Of a stretch of DNA of 64,000 bases, positions 17,609-26,852 are shown piece after piece (position 1 is the stretch's first letter; each line of letters begins with the position of its first letter). The translations under genes and the position numbers were made by a program. Source of the DNA: Armatimonadota bacterium. GTDB lineage: Bacteria > Armatimonadota > UBA5829 > DTJY01. The notes under the pieces were generated by a model. It was given only the letters and a program-made list of their open reading frames with translations, was not told where the DNA came from and did not search any database. The stretch spans positions 18,588-82,587 of the forward strand of contig JARYMF010000013.1 in assembly GCA_029907255.1 (NCBI GenBank), given 5' to 3'.

Positions 17609-18049
17609 ATGCGGTATATGGGTTTAGATGTGGGTGATAAAACAATCGGCGTTGCCATAAGCGATGAGCTTGGAATGGTGGCAACGCCATTAACTGTAAT
17701 ACGGCGAAGCACAAGCGTTAAGAAAGACATTGCCGAGATTAAAAAGCTGGCAGAAGCTTATCAAGTCGGCGTTATCGTCGTTGGATTGCCCCTAATGTTG
17801 GCAGGTACGGTTGGAGTCCAGGCAGAAAAGGCTAAGGAGTTTGTCGAAGCACTCAAGCCACATGTCAAAGTTCCAGTTGAACTTTGGGACGAACGGCTGA
17901 CGACTGTTGAAGTGGAACGGATACTCGTCGAAGCAGACCAGTCGCGTGAAAATCGCAAAGCGGTTGTTGACAAACTAGCAGCGGCGGTGATGCTTCAATC
18001 CTATCTCAATCGTAAAAGGCGCGAGGTCCGCAATAGTGAGCAATCTTAG
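17609..18049 (+). CDS. ruvX: Putative pre-16S rRNA nuclease RuvX/YqgF
   Basis: 146 residues from ATG 17609; GTG 17591 is an alternative upstream start. RNase H-like fold with the catalytic Asp in MGLDVGDKTIGVAISD, the conserved VVGLPL segment, the WDERLTT motif and the final DKLAAAVMLQSYL helix carrying the last acidic residue. The family processes the 5' end of 16S rRNA in E. coli and has also been proposed as a Holliday-junction resolvase. It lies 26 bases after alaS and overlaps mltG by 14 bases. Confidence 0.93.
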   Translation: MRYMGLDVGDKTIGVAISDELGMVATPLTVIRRSTSVKKDIAEIKKLAEAYQVGVIVVGLPLMLAGTVGVQAEKAKEFVEALKPHVKVPVELWDERLTTVEVERILVEADQSRENRKAVVDKLAAAVMLQSYLNRKRREVRNSEQS

Positions 18050-19046
18050 ACGTATTGGCTTTTTGGCAGCATTCCTTCTGGCAATCGTGGCGTTAGGGGC
18101 TTTGCTTTGGCTTAGTTGGGGGGTATGGACGCCAGCAGGTCGCGACCGCAAAATAATGGTATTGATACCCAATGGTTCCTCTACCAAAAAAATTGCACAT
18201 TTGCTGGCAAAATCGGGTGTTATCCGCAGCCCCTCTGGTTTTATTTTGCTTGCACTTTGGCAGCACAAAAGCGAAAGTCTCAAGCCCGGTGCGTACGAGC
18301 TCAGTCCTGCCATGACCCCCAGCAAAATTCTGAAGAAAATCGTCGCGGGCGATGTTAGCGCAAAGTGGGTTACGTTTCCAGAAGGGTTTACTACTTCGCA
18401 GATTGCCGAGCGTCTTCATGCAGAAGGCTTGGCAAATATGGATAGATTCTATAGCTTAGCACGAACCAGAGGGTCAGCTTTTACTACAAGCTTCCCACAT
18501 CCAGGAGATGACTTAGAGGGCTACTTATTCCCAGATACCTATCTGATTTCCATTGGCAGCTCAGAGGAATCTATAATTCAAGAGATGCTCGATAATTTTG
18601 GAAAAAGAATAGCGGACCTGATGCCTGAAATTGCTGCAAGCGGCATGAACCTTCACGAGATTGTTATCTTAGCTTCGCTCATTGAGCGTGAAGCACGCAT
18701 TTCAAAAGATAGGCCGCTAATATCCGCAGTTCTTCGAAACAGACTTTCGAAAGGGATGCATTTGGAATGCGATGCCACTATTCTATACGCCCTTGGAAGG
18801 CACAAGAGCCGCCTATTTTATAGAGACCTGGGAATAGATTCCCCATATAATACTTATCGGTATCCGGGACTCCCGCCTGGTCCGATTGCAAACCCTGGCC
18901 TTGCTTCTATCAAAGCAGCACTCCATCCCGCAAATGTGGATTATCTTTATTATGTAGCCAAACGAGATGGTTCGCATATCTTCAGCCGAACTTTAGAAGA
19001 ACACAACCGTGCAAAACAAATTGCGCGTGGAGGGACTGGTAGGTGA
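18036..19046 (+). CDS. mltG: Endolytic murein transglycosylase MltG
   Basis: 336 residues, GTG start at 18036 with GAGG at 18023-18026. One membrane anchor at about 8-28, then a LysM-like region (FPEGFTTSQIAERL) and the YceG catalytic domain: EGYLFPDTY 161-169, ASLIEREA with E217 aligning to the catalytic Glu of E. coli MltG, and NTYRYPGLPPGPIANPG. It cuts nascent glycan strands in the periplasm and so ends peptidoglycan polymerisation. It overlaps ruvX and yqeG at both ends, indicating one transcript. Confidence 0.95.
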   Translation: MSNLRRIGFLAAFLLAIVALGALLWLSWGVWTPAGRDRKIMVLIPNGSSTKKIAHLLAKSGVIRSPSGFILLALWQHKSESLKPGAYELSPAMTPSKILKKIVAGDVSAKWVTFPEGFTTSQIAERLHAEGLANMDRFYSLARTRGSAFTTSFPHPGDDLEGYLFPDTYLISIGSSEESIIQEMLDNFGKRIADLMPEIAASGMNLHEIVILASLIEREARISKDRPLISAVLRNRLSKGMHLECDATILYALGRHKSRLFYRDLGIDSPYNTYRYPGLPPGPIANPGLASIKAALHPANVDYLYYVAKRDGSHIFSRTLEEHNRAKQIARGGTGR

Positions 19047-19585
19047 ATAAGCTCCTTAAGCTTCTTTGCCCTGATGAGTATTTATCTTCAGTGAGCCAGA
19101 TAGACTTACAAGCATTACGAAATCGCGGTTTTTCAGCGATACTCGTTGATTTAGATAATACATTGGTGCCCTGGAGGAAAAGCGAAGTTCCCAAAGCAAC
19201 TCACGATTGGCTTCAAAAGGCAAAGGAATATGGATTCAAGGTTTGCATAGTCTCGAATACACGGTTTCCCAATCGGCTTAAGCGCCTTGCGAAAGAAATG
19301 AATTTGCCATATGTGAATAGGGTATTAAAGCCTCGGCGCGGAGGTTTTAGAGAGGCACTAAGACTTCTTGGTGTAGAGCCTGAACATGCAGTTGTAGTGG
19401 GTGACCAGGTTTTTACCGATATTTTGGGTGGTGAAAGGCTAGGACTATATACCATTCTAGTAAGGCCCCTTTCCAAACATGAATTCATAGCAACAATAAT
19501 CAGCAGGTTTTTCGAGAGAATGCTTTTAAGGTTTTTTGAAAGGCGCGGAATGCTTGCCATCAAAGATGGTGCAAAGCCTTCGTAG
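19043..19585 (+). CDS. YqeG-family HAD phosphatase
   Basis: 180 residues, GTG start overlapping the mltG stop by 4 bases. HAD superfamily subclass IIIA: motif I DLDNTLVPW with nucleophile D36 and acid D38, motif II in VCIVSNTR, the Lys in LKPRRGG and motif III VVVGDQVFTDILGG. The YqeG branch contains phosphatases of poorly defined substrate, some linked to phosphatidylglycerophosphate dephosphorylation. The C-terminal 35 residues are basic with an amphipathic look and may touch the membrane. It commonly sits before aroE in clostridial-type genomes, as here. Confidence 0.9.
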   Translation: MNKLLKLLCPDEYLSSVSQIDLQALRNRGFSAILVDLDNTLVPWRKSEVPKATHDWLQKAKEYGFKVCIVSNTRFPNRLKRLAKEMNLPYVNRVLKPRRGGFREALRLLGVEPEHAVVVGDQVFTDILGGERLGLYTILVRPLSKHEFIATIISRFFERMLLRFFERRGMLAIKDGAKPS

Positions 19586-19634
19586 ACGGGAACATTTGAG
19601 TAATCTAGAGCGTCAGAAAAGGGAAGATGGAAAG

Positions 19635-20504
19635 TTGAAAGGACTGTTGAGCGGCGAGACAAAAGTTGTTGGCGTTTTCGGATATCCCGTGCGTCACAGC
19701 TTGTCTCCTGCAATGCATAATGCAGCTTTCCAAGAGCTTGGGCTAGACTTTGTCTACGTCCCGTTTAACGTGCACCCTGACAATTTGGAAGCCGCGGTTC
19801 GAGGTATCCGCGCGTTGCAGATAGTCGGCGTGAATGTAACAATCCCACACAAGGAATCAGTAATTCGATTCCTTGATTGGGTCAGTCCCGAAGCCCAGCA
19901 GATATCTTCTGTAAATACAGTGCATAACTCTGAGGGATTACTCAGAGGCTACAGCACAGATGGGCAAGGTTTTATCGAATCGCTGGGTCAGATGGCTGCT
20001 GAGGTGGTTGGCAAAAAGGTTGTCGTGCTAGGCGCTGGTGGTTCAGCAAGGGCAATAGTTAATGCGTTGGCTGTTCGAGGTTGCCAAGTGACTGTTGCAA
20101 ATCGCACGCTTAGTCGAGCAATTGAAATGGTTGAGGCGCTTAAAGCGAAGTTGGGTGAGCATCCAATTCACGCAGTGCAAATAGAAAGCGAGGAAGCACG
20201 GCACGCAGTGGAGGGAGCAAACTTTCTGGTCAACTGCACTTCTGTCGGGATGTTTCCGCATACCGATGAGCAGCCGGTTCCTTCGGAATGGTTGCACAAA
20301 GGGCTGTTGGTATACGATTTGATATATAACCCAATGGAAACGAAATTGCTACAAGCGGCACGCAAGGTTGGATGTAAGGTAATGAATGGTATTAAGATGC
20401 TAGTTTATCAAGGAGCGATTTCATTTCGGATATGGACTGGCTTGGAGCCACCAATTAAGGCCATGGAGGAGGCAGTGGTGGCTGGATTAAAGAGAATGAA
20501 GTAA
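19635..20504 (+). CDS. aroE: Shikimate dehydrogenase
   Basis: Reduces 3-dehydroshikimate to shikimate with NADPH in the aromatic amino acid pathway. About 289 residues if TTG 19635 is used (GGGAAG about 9 bases upstream); TTG 19596, ATG 19566 and TTG 19536 are in-frame alternatives. Substrate-binding SLSP sits in GYPVRHSLSPAMHN, the catalytic Lys in NVTIPHKE, and the NADP site has GAGGSARAIV followed by ANRTLSR. The ending VYQGAISFRIWTG is typical. It lies about 100 bases before pilB, which has its own promoter. Confidence 0.95.
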   Translation: MKGLLSGETKVVGVFGYPVRHSLSPAMHNAAFQELGLDFVYVPFNVHPDNLEAAVRGIRALQIVGVNVTIPHKESVIRFLDWVSPEAQQISSVNTVHNSEGLLRGYSTDGQGFIESLGQMAAEVVGKKVVVLGAGGSARAIVNALAVRGCQVTVANRTLSRAIEMVEALKAKLGEHPIHAVQIESEEARHAVEGANFLVNCTSVGMFPHTDEQPVPSEWLHKGLLVYDLIYNPMETKLLQAARKVGCKVMNGIKMLVYQGAISFRIWTGLEPPIKAMEEAVVAGLKRMK

Positions 20505-20521
20505 ATCTTCGGAGCGGCCGA

Positions 20522-20550
20522 TTGTATATAGTAAGACAGGATGGTATAAT
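20522..20550 (+). promoter_or_regulatory. Promoter of the pilB operon
   Basis: TTGTAT at 20522-20527, 17-base spacer, perfect TATAAT at 20545-20550 preceded by TGG (extended -10). It drives pilB and probably pilT, pilC, pilD and the prepilin genes. Confidence 0.65.
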
Positions 20551-20602
20551 ATTTTGAATAGGATGTTAGAATGCACGAGCATGGGGTGGAGGTCCTAAAG
20601 CA

Positions 20603-22360
20603 ATGGTAACGATGAGAAAAGATATAGGCGATCTCCTTCTGGAGGCGCAAGTAATAACACCTGAGCAGCTTGCCCAGGCAAGAGAAGCTCAGAAAGCTGC
20701 ACCTGGGGATATTGGCCAGATAATCATGGATCTTGGTTTTGCAAATGAAAAACAGGTGCTACAGGCTCGTGCACGCCAGCTGAACATACCGTTTGTAGAC
20801 CTTACCACCCAGAAAATTGATCCTGCTGCTATAAATGTGGTGCCTGAGAATATAGTCAGGCGGCACAAGGTAATGCCGGTCATGAAGAATGGCAATCGCT
20901 TGACGGTAGCAATGGCGGATACAAACAACATAATGGCGCTTGACGACCTAAGGTCCGTCACGCGATTGCAGATTCAACCGGCGCTTGCTACTGCTCAGGC
21001 GATTGAGGAAGCTATCGAACGCAATTACCGTGGTGGAAGCAGTGACGCCGCAAGTGCTACTCCAGCTGCAGCCACAGGTGCCCCGCTTGGCGGGGGGATA
21101 GCAAGCATTCAAGATGCGATAGACTCATATAGGTCTCGCGAGGTTGCCGAAGAAGAAGACCCCGATGCAGTTGCAAGGGTTGCCGAGGAAGCCCCAATAA
21201 TCCGGGCAGCCAACACAATCATACAGCAGGCCATCCAGCAGGAAGCAAGCGATATCCATGTCGAGCCCGACAGGCGCCATGTGCGCGTGAGATATCGCTT
21301 GGATGGCGTTCTGCATGAAGAGATGACGCTTCCAAAATATATTCAAGCACCCTTGATTTCAAGATTTAAGATTATGGCGGAAATGAATATCGCTGAACGA
21401 AGGGTGCCTCAAGATGGACGTATTGCCGTTCGAGCAAATGGAAAAGATTATGACCTTCGTGTGAGCTGTTTGCCAACCATCTATGGCGAGAAAATCGTCT
21501 GCCGAATTCTCGATAAGAGCAGTGTATTGATTGGTTTGAACAAGTTAGGTTTCTCGCCGGAGTCACTTGCAAGGCTTGAAGAATTAATAGTGCAACCTAA
21601 CGGAATGGTTCTTTCTACGGGTCCAACCGGTAGCGGCAAAACTACAACCCAATATTCTGTTCTTCATAAGATTAACTCGGTAGCAAAGAACATAATCACA
21701 ATTGAAGACCCTGTAGAGTATCAGCTTCCAGGAATATCACAGGTTCAAGTCAACGTCAAAGCAGGCTTAACTTTCGCAACCGCTCTAAGAGCTTTTCTGC
21801 GGCAAGACCCCGATATAATTATGGTAGGTGAAATGCGAGACCTTGAAACAGCAGAAATAGCGGTTGAAGCAGCTCTTACAGGTCACCTGGTTCTATCCAC
21901 ATTGCATACCAACAATGCCCCATCAGCCGTTATCCGAATGGTGGATATGGGGGTTGAGCCATACCTGATATCCGCAACCGTAATTGGTGTTCTGGCGCAA
22001 AGGCTTGCTAGAAAAGTCTGCCAGAACTGCAAAGAACCCTACCAAGTGCGTGCGAGCGAGCTTCGAGTGCTAGGTTACCCGGTAGAGGATAAGAATGAGA
22101 TGATCACACTCTACCGTGGTCGCGGCTGTGAGGTGTGTAGGCATACCGGTTTCAAAGGAAGAATTGGAATCTTCGAACTTATGTGCGTAAATGATGAGAT
22201 TGCCGAGCTTATCGTACGCAGAGCACCTCTTGCCGACATTCGCGAAGCGGCAAAAGCAAATGGAATGAAAGAACTCCGGGAGGATGGATTAGATAAAGTC
22301 CTTCAAGGGATTACCACTCCTGAAGAGGTCAAGGCTGTAGTCTTCACCGCAGGTCATTAA
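20603..22360 (+). CDS. pilB: Type IV pilus extension ATPase PilB
   Basis: 585 residues, ATG with GGAGG at 20588-20592. Residues 1-140 are an MshEN-type N-terminal domain (repeat of GDLLLEAQVITPEQL and GQIIMDLGFANEKQV), which binds c-di-GMP in some homologues. The GspE-type ATPase follows with Walker A GPTGSGKTT at 340-348, the Asp box, Walker B IIMVGEMRD and the His box LTGHLVLSTLHTN. The tetracysteine zinc site CQNC/CEVC lies near the C-terminus. It powers pilin insertion into the growing pilus at the inner membrane with PilC. Confidence 0.96.
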   Translation: MVTMRKDIGDLLLEAQVITPEQLAQAREAQKAAPGDIGQIIMDLGFANEKQVLQARARQLNIPFVDLTTQKIDPAAINVVPENIVRRHKVMPVMKNGNRLTVAMADTNNIMALDDLRSVTRLQIQPALATAQAIEEAIERNYRGGSSDAASATPAAATGAPLGGGIASIQDAIDSYRSREVAEEEDPDAVARVAEEAPIIRAANTIIQQAIQQEASDIHVEPDRRHVRVRYRLDGVLHEEMTLPKYIQAPLISRFKIMAEMNIAERRVPQDGRIAVRANGKDYDLRVSCLPTIYGEKIVCRILDKSSVLIGLNKLGFSPESLARLEELIVQPNGMVLSTGPTGSGKTTTQYSVLHKINSVAKNIITIEDPVEYQLPGISQVQVNVKAGLTFATALRAFLRQDPDIIMVGEMRDLETAEIAVEAALTGHLVLSTLHTNNAPSAVIRMVDMGVEPYLISATVIGVLAQRLARKVCQNCKEPYQVRASELRVLGYPVEDKNEMITLYRGRGCEVCRHTGFKGRIGIFELMCVNDEIAELIVRRAPLADIREAAKANGMKELREDGLDKVLQGITTPEEVKAVVFTAGH

Positions 22361-22411
22361 AGCTTGAATTCCTTTCCTAATAAATAGGGAAGCAGAAGTG
22401 AGGGGGACACA

Positions 22412-23578
22412 TTGGTACAGGATGCCATGGTAACTGCCCAAATGCAACAACGTCCGATTGGTAAAGTACGTCCAATCGAGGAAGTTCATATAGATGACCT
22501 TCTTAGATTGGTGGTGGAGCGCGGAGCTTCTGACCTCCACCTAGCAGTAGGGGTGCCACCAATTCTCCGAATTGATGGCCAGCTTATGCCAACTAATTAT
22601 GAGAAGCTGACACCAACGGACAGTCAGAGGCTAGTGTATGATATTCTAACTGACGAGCAAATCCAGCGGTTTGAAGCCGACCTCCAGCTTGATTTTTCGT
22701 ATTCTTTGGCTAAAGTTTCGCGCTTTAGAGTTAACGTTTTTCGCGATAAGGGCACAGTAGCAGCTGCTTTCCGGGTGATTCCCACACGAATTCCTACTAT
22801 TCGCGAGCTGGGTCTTCCAGTAATACTTGAAGAACTTTCAAGAAAGCCTCGCGGATTGATTCTCGTGACAGGGCCGACCGGTTCAGGAAAGTCCACAACT
22901 CTGGCGGCGATGGTCAACCAGATAAACTCTGAGAGAAGTGCGCATATCATTACCATTGAAGATCCCATTGAGTATTTGCATCAACACAAAATGAGCATCA
23001 TTAATCAGCGTGAGCTTGGCCTCGATGTTCGGTCGTTCTCGGGTGCACTTCGAGCTGCTCTTCGCGAAGACCCAGATGTAATTCTCGTTGGCGAAATGCG
23101 AGATTTGGACACGATATCAACTGCAATAACATGCGCTGAAACAGGACACCTAGTGCTTGCTACACTACATACAATCAACGCGCCCCAAACGGTTGACCGT
23201 GTGGTAGACGTGTTTCCGCCTGAGCAACAAGAGCAAATCCGGTTTATGCTTTCAAATAACTTGGAAGCCGTTCTATGTCAACAGCTGTTGCCTAGAGCAG
23301 GAATGCCAGGCCGCGTTTGTGCAATGGAGGTAATGATAGCTTCACCGGCTATAAGAAACCTCATTAGAGAAAATAAAGCACACCAGATAACTTCGGTTAT
23401 ACAGACTAGTGCTAATCTTGGGATGCAGACAATGGACCAATCGCTAAGAGACCTATATCAACGCGGCCAAATAACATATGACGAAGCTCTATCACGAGCG
23501 ATGAATCCTGATGAATTCAAAACAATGGTAGCAACTGCCGGACGCGGCCCCATGCCTGGGAACGCTAATGGACGATAG
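22412..23578 (+). CDS. pilT: Type IV pilus retraction ATPase PilT
   Basis: 388 residues. TTG start at 22412 fits AGGGGG at 22401-22405; ATG 22427 is an alternative. Walker A GPTGSGKST at 154-162, Walker B VILVGEMRD and the His box TGHLVLATLHT are present. The PilT-specific AIRNLIRENK motif is near the C-terminus, where it is required for retraction in studied homologues. Presence of PilT implies a retractile pilus (twitching, surface sensing or DNA uptake) rather than a pure secretion system. Confidence 0.96.
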   Translation: MVQDAMVTAQMQQRPIGKVRPIEEVHIDDLLRLVVERGASDLHLAVGVPPILRIDGQLMPTNYEKLTPTDSQRLVYDILTDEQIQRFEADLQLDFSYSLAKVSRFRVNVFRDKGTVAAAFRVIPTRIPTIRELGLPVILEELSRKPRGLILVTGPTGSGKSTTLAAMVNQINSERSAHIITIEDPIEYLHQHKMSIINQRELGLDVRSFSGALRAALREDPDVILVGEMRDLDTISTAITCAETGHLVLATLHTINAPQTVDRVVDVFPPEQQEQIRFMLSNNLEAVLCQQLLPRAGMPGRVCAMEVMIASPAIRNLIRENKAHQITSVIQTSANLGMQTMDQSLRDLYQRGQITYDEALSRAMNPDEFKTMVATAGRGPMPGNANGR

Positions 23579-23613
23579 GAAATATCGGGCACCGCTGATT
23601 TAGGAGTGAAAAG

Positions 23614-24840
23614 ATGGCAACCTTTGCATACACAATCAGAGACGCAACAGGCACAATACGGCAAGGGATATCGGAAGGTGAAAGCGAGGCAGCGGTAGCA
23701 CGGTCGCTTCAAGAGCGCGGCTATACGGTTATGAAGGTCCAACGCACAAAAGCTTCCAAGCCCAAGTCCGCTGGGATGGGATTTGGGCGCGTGAAGCTTA
23801 CCGACCTTGCTATCTTTTGCCGTCAATTTTCAACGATGATTGATGCGGGTGTTTCACTCGTAAGATGTCTTTCAGTCCTTGCGGAACAAACGCAAAGTCC
23901 TAAATTGCGGCGAATTATTGCTGATATTGAAGCCCAAGTTCAGGGCGGAGAAACGCTTTCAAAAGCAATGTCCAAATATCCTAATGTTTTCAGCAATTTA
24001 TTCATCGGTTTGGTTCGAGCTGGCGAAGTTGGCGGCGCGCTTGAAGAAAGCCTTCAGAGGTTATCTACCTTCTTGGAAAAAGATTTGGAACTCCGCCGCA
24101 AAGTTAAATCCGCAATGACATATCCAACAATCGTCGTGATTGTTGCGCTCATAATTGTTATCGGCTTGGTCACGTTTGTGCTTCCAAAATTTATGGACCT
24201 GTTTAAAGACCTCGGCGTTAAAGAAATGCCATTCACAACGCTAATACTTATGAATTTCAGCCATTTTCTGACAACGAAATGGTATATAATGCTAGGTTGC
24301 CTTATTGCGTTCTTCGTAGCATTTCGCCTTTTTGTCAAGACCAGGGTTGGACGTCGAATTTACGACCGAATAAAGCTTAAAGCACCGGTATTTGGAAAGC
24401 TAAATCACAAAATATGCCTTTCGCGATTTTCGCGCACGCTAGCAACGCTTCTAATAAGTGGTGTCCCGATACTTCAGGCTATGGAAACTGTCGCAGGGAC
24501 AGTGGCAAATGAAATCATCGGTGATGCGATTCTAGAGGCGAGATCGAGAATTCGCGAAGGCGATAGGATTGGCGAACCTCTTCAAAAAAGCAAAATGTTC
24601 CCGCCTATGGTGGTCCAAATGATAAGCATCGGCGAAGAGTCCGGTGCGCTGGACCAAATGCTTGGAAAGATTGCGGACTTCTATGAAAATGAAGTAGATG
24701 CCGCGCTTCAAAGCCTTACAGCTTCCATCGAACCTGTAATGATTGTATTTTTGGGTGGCGCTGTAGGTTTCATAGTTATCTCAATGTTCATGCCGCTCAT
24801 CACAGTTATTGGCAATCTTTCACAAGGCGGCGGCGAGTAG
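23614..24840 (+). CDS. pilC: Type IV pilus inner-membrane platform protein PilC
   Basis: 408 residues of the GspF/PilC family. An N-terminal cytoplasmic region (FAYTIRDATGTIRQG) is followed by two GspF domains, with FCRQFSTMIDAGVSLVRCL in the first and FSRTLATLLISGVPILQAME in the second. Membrane segments lie at about 170-190, 220-240 and 375-398. GGAG lies just before ATG 23614. It connects the PilB/PilT motors to the pilus base in the inner membrane. Confidence 0.95.
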   Translation: MATFAYTIRDATGTIRQGISEGESEAAVARSLQERGYTVMKVQRTKASKPKSAGMGFGRVKLTDLAIFCRQFSTMIDAGVSLVRCLSVLAEQTQSPKLRRIIADIEAQVQGGETLSKAMSKYPNVFSNLFIGLVRAGEVGGALEESLQRLSTFLEKDLELRRKVKSAMTYPTIVVIVALIIVIGLVTFVLPKFMDLFKDLGVKEMPFTTLILMNFSHFLTTKWYIMLGCLIAFFVAFRLFVKTRVGRRIYDRIKLKAPVFGKLNHKICLSRFSRTLATLLISGVPILQAMETVAGTVANEIIGDAILEARSRIREGDRIGEPLQKSKMFPPMVVQMISIGEESGALDQMLGKIADFYENEVDAALQSLTASIEPVMIVFLGGAVGFIVISMFMPLITVIGNLSQGGGE

Positions 24841-24865
24841 AGCTTAGGAGAAAAGCATATTAGCA

Positions 24866-25699
24866 ATGCCCGAATGGCTCGGTGCAGCGATTGCATTCAT
24901 ATATGGGACGGTGGTCGGCAGTTTTCTCAATGTATGTATCTGGCGTATGCCGAGGGATGAGTCAATCATCCGGCCAGGTTCCCATTGTCCATCTTGTAAG
25001 ACACTCCTCCGTGCATGGGATCTGGTCCCCTTGCTCAGTTTCTTAATTCAAAATAGGCGCTGCCGTTATTGTGGTGAGCCAATTAGTTGGCGGTATTTCT
25101 TGGTTGAATTATTGACGGGAGGATATTTCGCAGTAACATATATCTGGTTCGGATACAGCGTGAACTTTTTTGCGAACGCGCTTTTTGGAGCTGCACTAAT
25201 CGCAGTTTTTTTTATAGACTTAGAACATTGGATTATACCAGACCAGCTAAGCCTTTTTGGGATAGTAGTTGGTTTGGTACATGATGGAATTGAGTTGGCA
25301 ATCGGGGGTAGGCAACCATATTGGATTCCAGTACCGGGTACGGATTTGCTGTTACCTGTGCCACAATCAATAGCAGCGATCATAATCTGCGGCGGATTTT
25401 TCATGGCAATCGCCGTTATCAGCTATTATGTCTTCAAGAAAGAAGGCATGGGCGGCGGCGATATTAAGCTAGCAGCAGCGATAGGTGCAAACTTAGGAAT
25501 ATGGCCTTCGATGGTATCATTCCTAATTGCGGTGGCGCTAGGCAGCTTGATTGGCATTGGCTTGATTTTGGCAGGCAGGAAAACAAGAAAAGACTATGTT
25601 CCTTTTGGGCCAATGATGGTTGCCGGTGCAATAATAGCAATATTTTTTGGCCAGCGAATACTGGATTCATATCTAATTTTTAGTGGACTTGGCAACTAG
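24866..25699 (+). CDS. pilD: Prepilin peptidase / N-methyltransferase PilD
   Basis: 277 residues, multi-pass membrane protein. Zinc-binding cysteines C41, C44, C66 and C69 mark the N-terminal methyltransferase-linked domain. Catalytic aspartates are D118 in FFIDLEHWIIPDQ and D199 in GMGGGDIK. It cuts the leader of the prepilins encoded just downstream after Gly and methylates the new N-terminus. AGGAG lies about 15 bases before the ATG, slightly far. Confidence 0.95.
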   Translation: MPEWLGAAIAFIYGTVVGSFLNVCIWRMPRDESIIRPGSHCPSCKTLLRAWDLVPLLSFLIQNRRCRYCGEPISWRYFLVELLTGGYFAVTYIWFGYSVNFFANALFGAALIAVFFIDLEHWIIPDQLSLFGIVVGLVHDGIELAIGGRQPYWIPVPGTDLLLPVPQSIAAIIICGGFFMAIAVISYYVFKKEGMGGGDIKLAAAIGANLGIWPSMVSFLIAVALGSLIGIGLILAGRKTRKDYVPFGPMMVAGAIIAIFFGQRILDSYLIFSGLGN

Positions 25700-25741
25700 G
25701 CGGGGTCGGATACTTGGTTCTGGCAAACGGAGGAATGAAAG

Positions 25742-26518
25742 ATGCTACTAAAAAAACATGGCGGTTTTACAATTATAGAACTTTTGACAGTTATTAGTAT
25801 CATGGGCGTGCTAGCGGCCTTAATCTTTCCAGTCGTAGCTTCTTCACGCGAGAGCGCAAAGAAAGCTCAGTGTACGAGCAATCTTCACCAAATTTGGACC
25901 GCTCTAAAGCAATTTCAAATGGACGAACACCGATATCCAGATTTTATTGCAGGTCCGGCGTATAAGGAGAATGGAGCAATTGTACCGCTAAACAAGACTT
26001 CTGGCATGGATGCAACCGGCCGTGCTGTGTCGCTATACCCCGAATACATCAAAGAGGCTAGTGCTCTAAATTGTCCAAAATCAGTTGTCAACGGAGAGGG
26101 TGTGGAATATAAGCAAACGGACGTCGCCCCAGACCCATTAGGCAGAACGTGGTATGAGACCAACGCAACAGACCCCAATAACCCAGAGCCGCAGCCAGTT
26201 TTTCTATATAAATACTCCAGTTACGATTACCAGTGTCCAAGACCACTTGGATGGAAACCTGAGGCGCATTATTCCATCGAGTGGCCGCTAGATGATGACG
26301 ATGATAAGCTTCAGGAAAATATAGTAAAACAATTAAAATGGCGAAACCCACCTGCTGAGACAGTCGTCGCTTGGTGTTCCTACCACAGGGATGTCACGCG
26401 AACAGGGGTTAGGCCCAATAGCAAAGATTTAGTGCTGTTCTTGGATGGACATGTAAAACAACTGCCATCTTCATTGGGAATTGATTGGAAAAACGCCTGG
26501 AGGAACTTCAAACAATAG
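25742..26518 (+). CDS. Type IV prepilin (DUF1559-like)
   Basis: 258 residues. The class III signal is MLLKKHGG then FTIIELL: cleavage after G8, with Glu at mature position 5 (E13), followed by a 20-residue hydrophobic helix. The CTSNLHQIWTALKQFQMDE stretch after the helix and the C-terminal LFLDGHVKQL resemble DUF1559 pseudopilins of Planctomycetes and Armatimonadota-like bacteria. It may be the major subunit, since no shorter PilA-like gene is present, or a pseudopilin. It directly follows pilD with 42 bases between. Confidence 0.88.
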   Translation: MLLKKHGGFTIIELLTVISIMGVLAALIFPVVASSRESAKKAQCTSNLHQIWTALKQFQMDEHRYPDFIAGPAYKENGAIVPLNKTSGMDATGRAVSLYPEYIKEASALNCPKSVVNGEGVEYKQTDVAPDPLGRTWYETNATDPNNPEPQPVFLYKYSSYDYQCPRPLGWKPEAHYSIEWPLDDDDDKLQENIVKQLKWRNPPAETVVAWCSYHRDVTRTGVRPNSKDLVLFLDGHVKQLPSSLGIDWKNAWRNFKQ

Positions 26519-26709
26519 AGCAAAATCAAGCTAAAGTTTGCCGAAAGGTAACTAAAACAGATGCTTGCTTCCTTATTTATTTGAAAAGAAATGGCAAGGC
26601 TGTTGAAGTTACCTTCTTTCACGTTTAAAATTGGAACATTAATCGAGTTCGGGGAGTCAAATAACTGGTAGAAAAATAGCGCTTAAATGCGCGAAAATGC
26701 CAGGCAAGT

Positions 26710-26831
26710 ATGCGCCCTCCGGCTCATCCGAAATAATAAAATTGGCCCATGCTCTCAATAAAGTAAATTGTTGCATGAGAACGTTGGAGAGCAGGACCAA
26801 AGAGTAGTGATTGAGACGGAAGCCGGCGCAT
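26710..26831 (+). ncRNA. Candidate structured RNA in the leader of the minor-prepilin genes
   Basis: The 334-base gap before the PilV-like gene holds nested helices. ATGCGCC 26710-26716 pairs with GGCGCAT 26825-26831, and GGCT 26721-26724 with AGCC 26821-26824. Inside, 26742-26756 pairs with 26787-26800 in about 13 bp with two small bulges (core GCTCTC/GAGAGC). A small GCGC hairpin lies at 26679-26692. The outer helix ends 8 bases before the ribosome-binding site AGGAAG (26839-26844). It matches no riboswitch consensus I know. The rest of the gap shows nothing further. Confidence 0.4.
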
Positions 26832-26852
26832 TCTTTTTAGGAAGACCGATTG

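Noticed and set aside
26697..26807. 36-codon frame in the same leader
   Set aside because: No ribosome-binding site, and it lies within the predicted RNA helices; composition is not convincing.
26640..26840. c-di-GMP (GEMM) or SAM riboswitch before the minor prepilins
   Set aside because: Short strings such as CTCCGGC and TGGCCCATG look suggestive, but the remaining conserved core and helix order of these riboswitches are missing.
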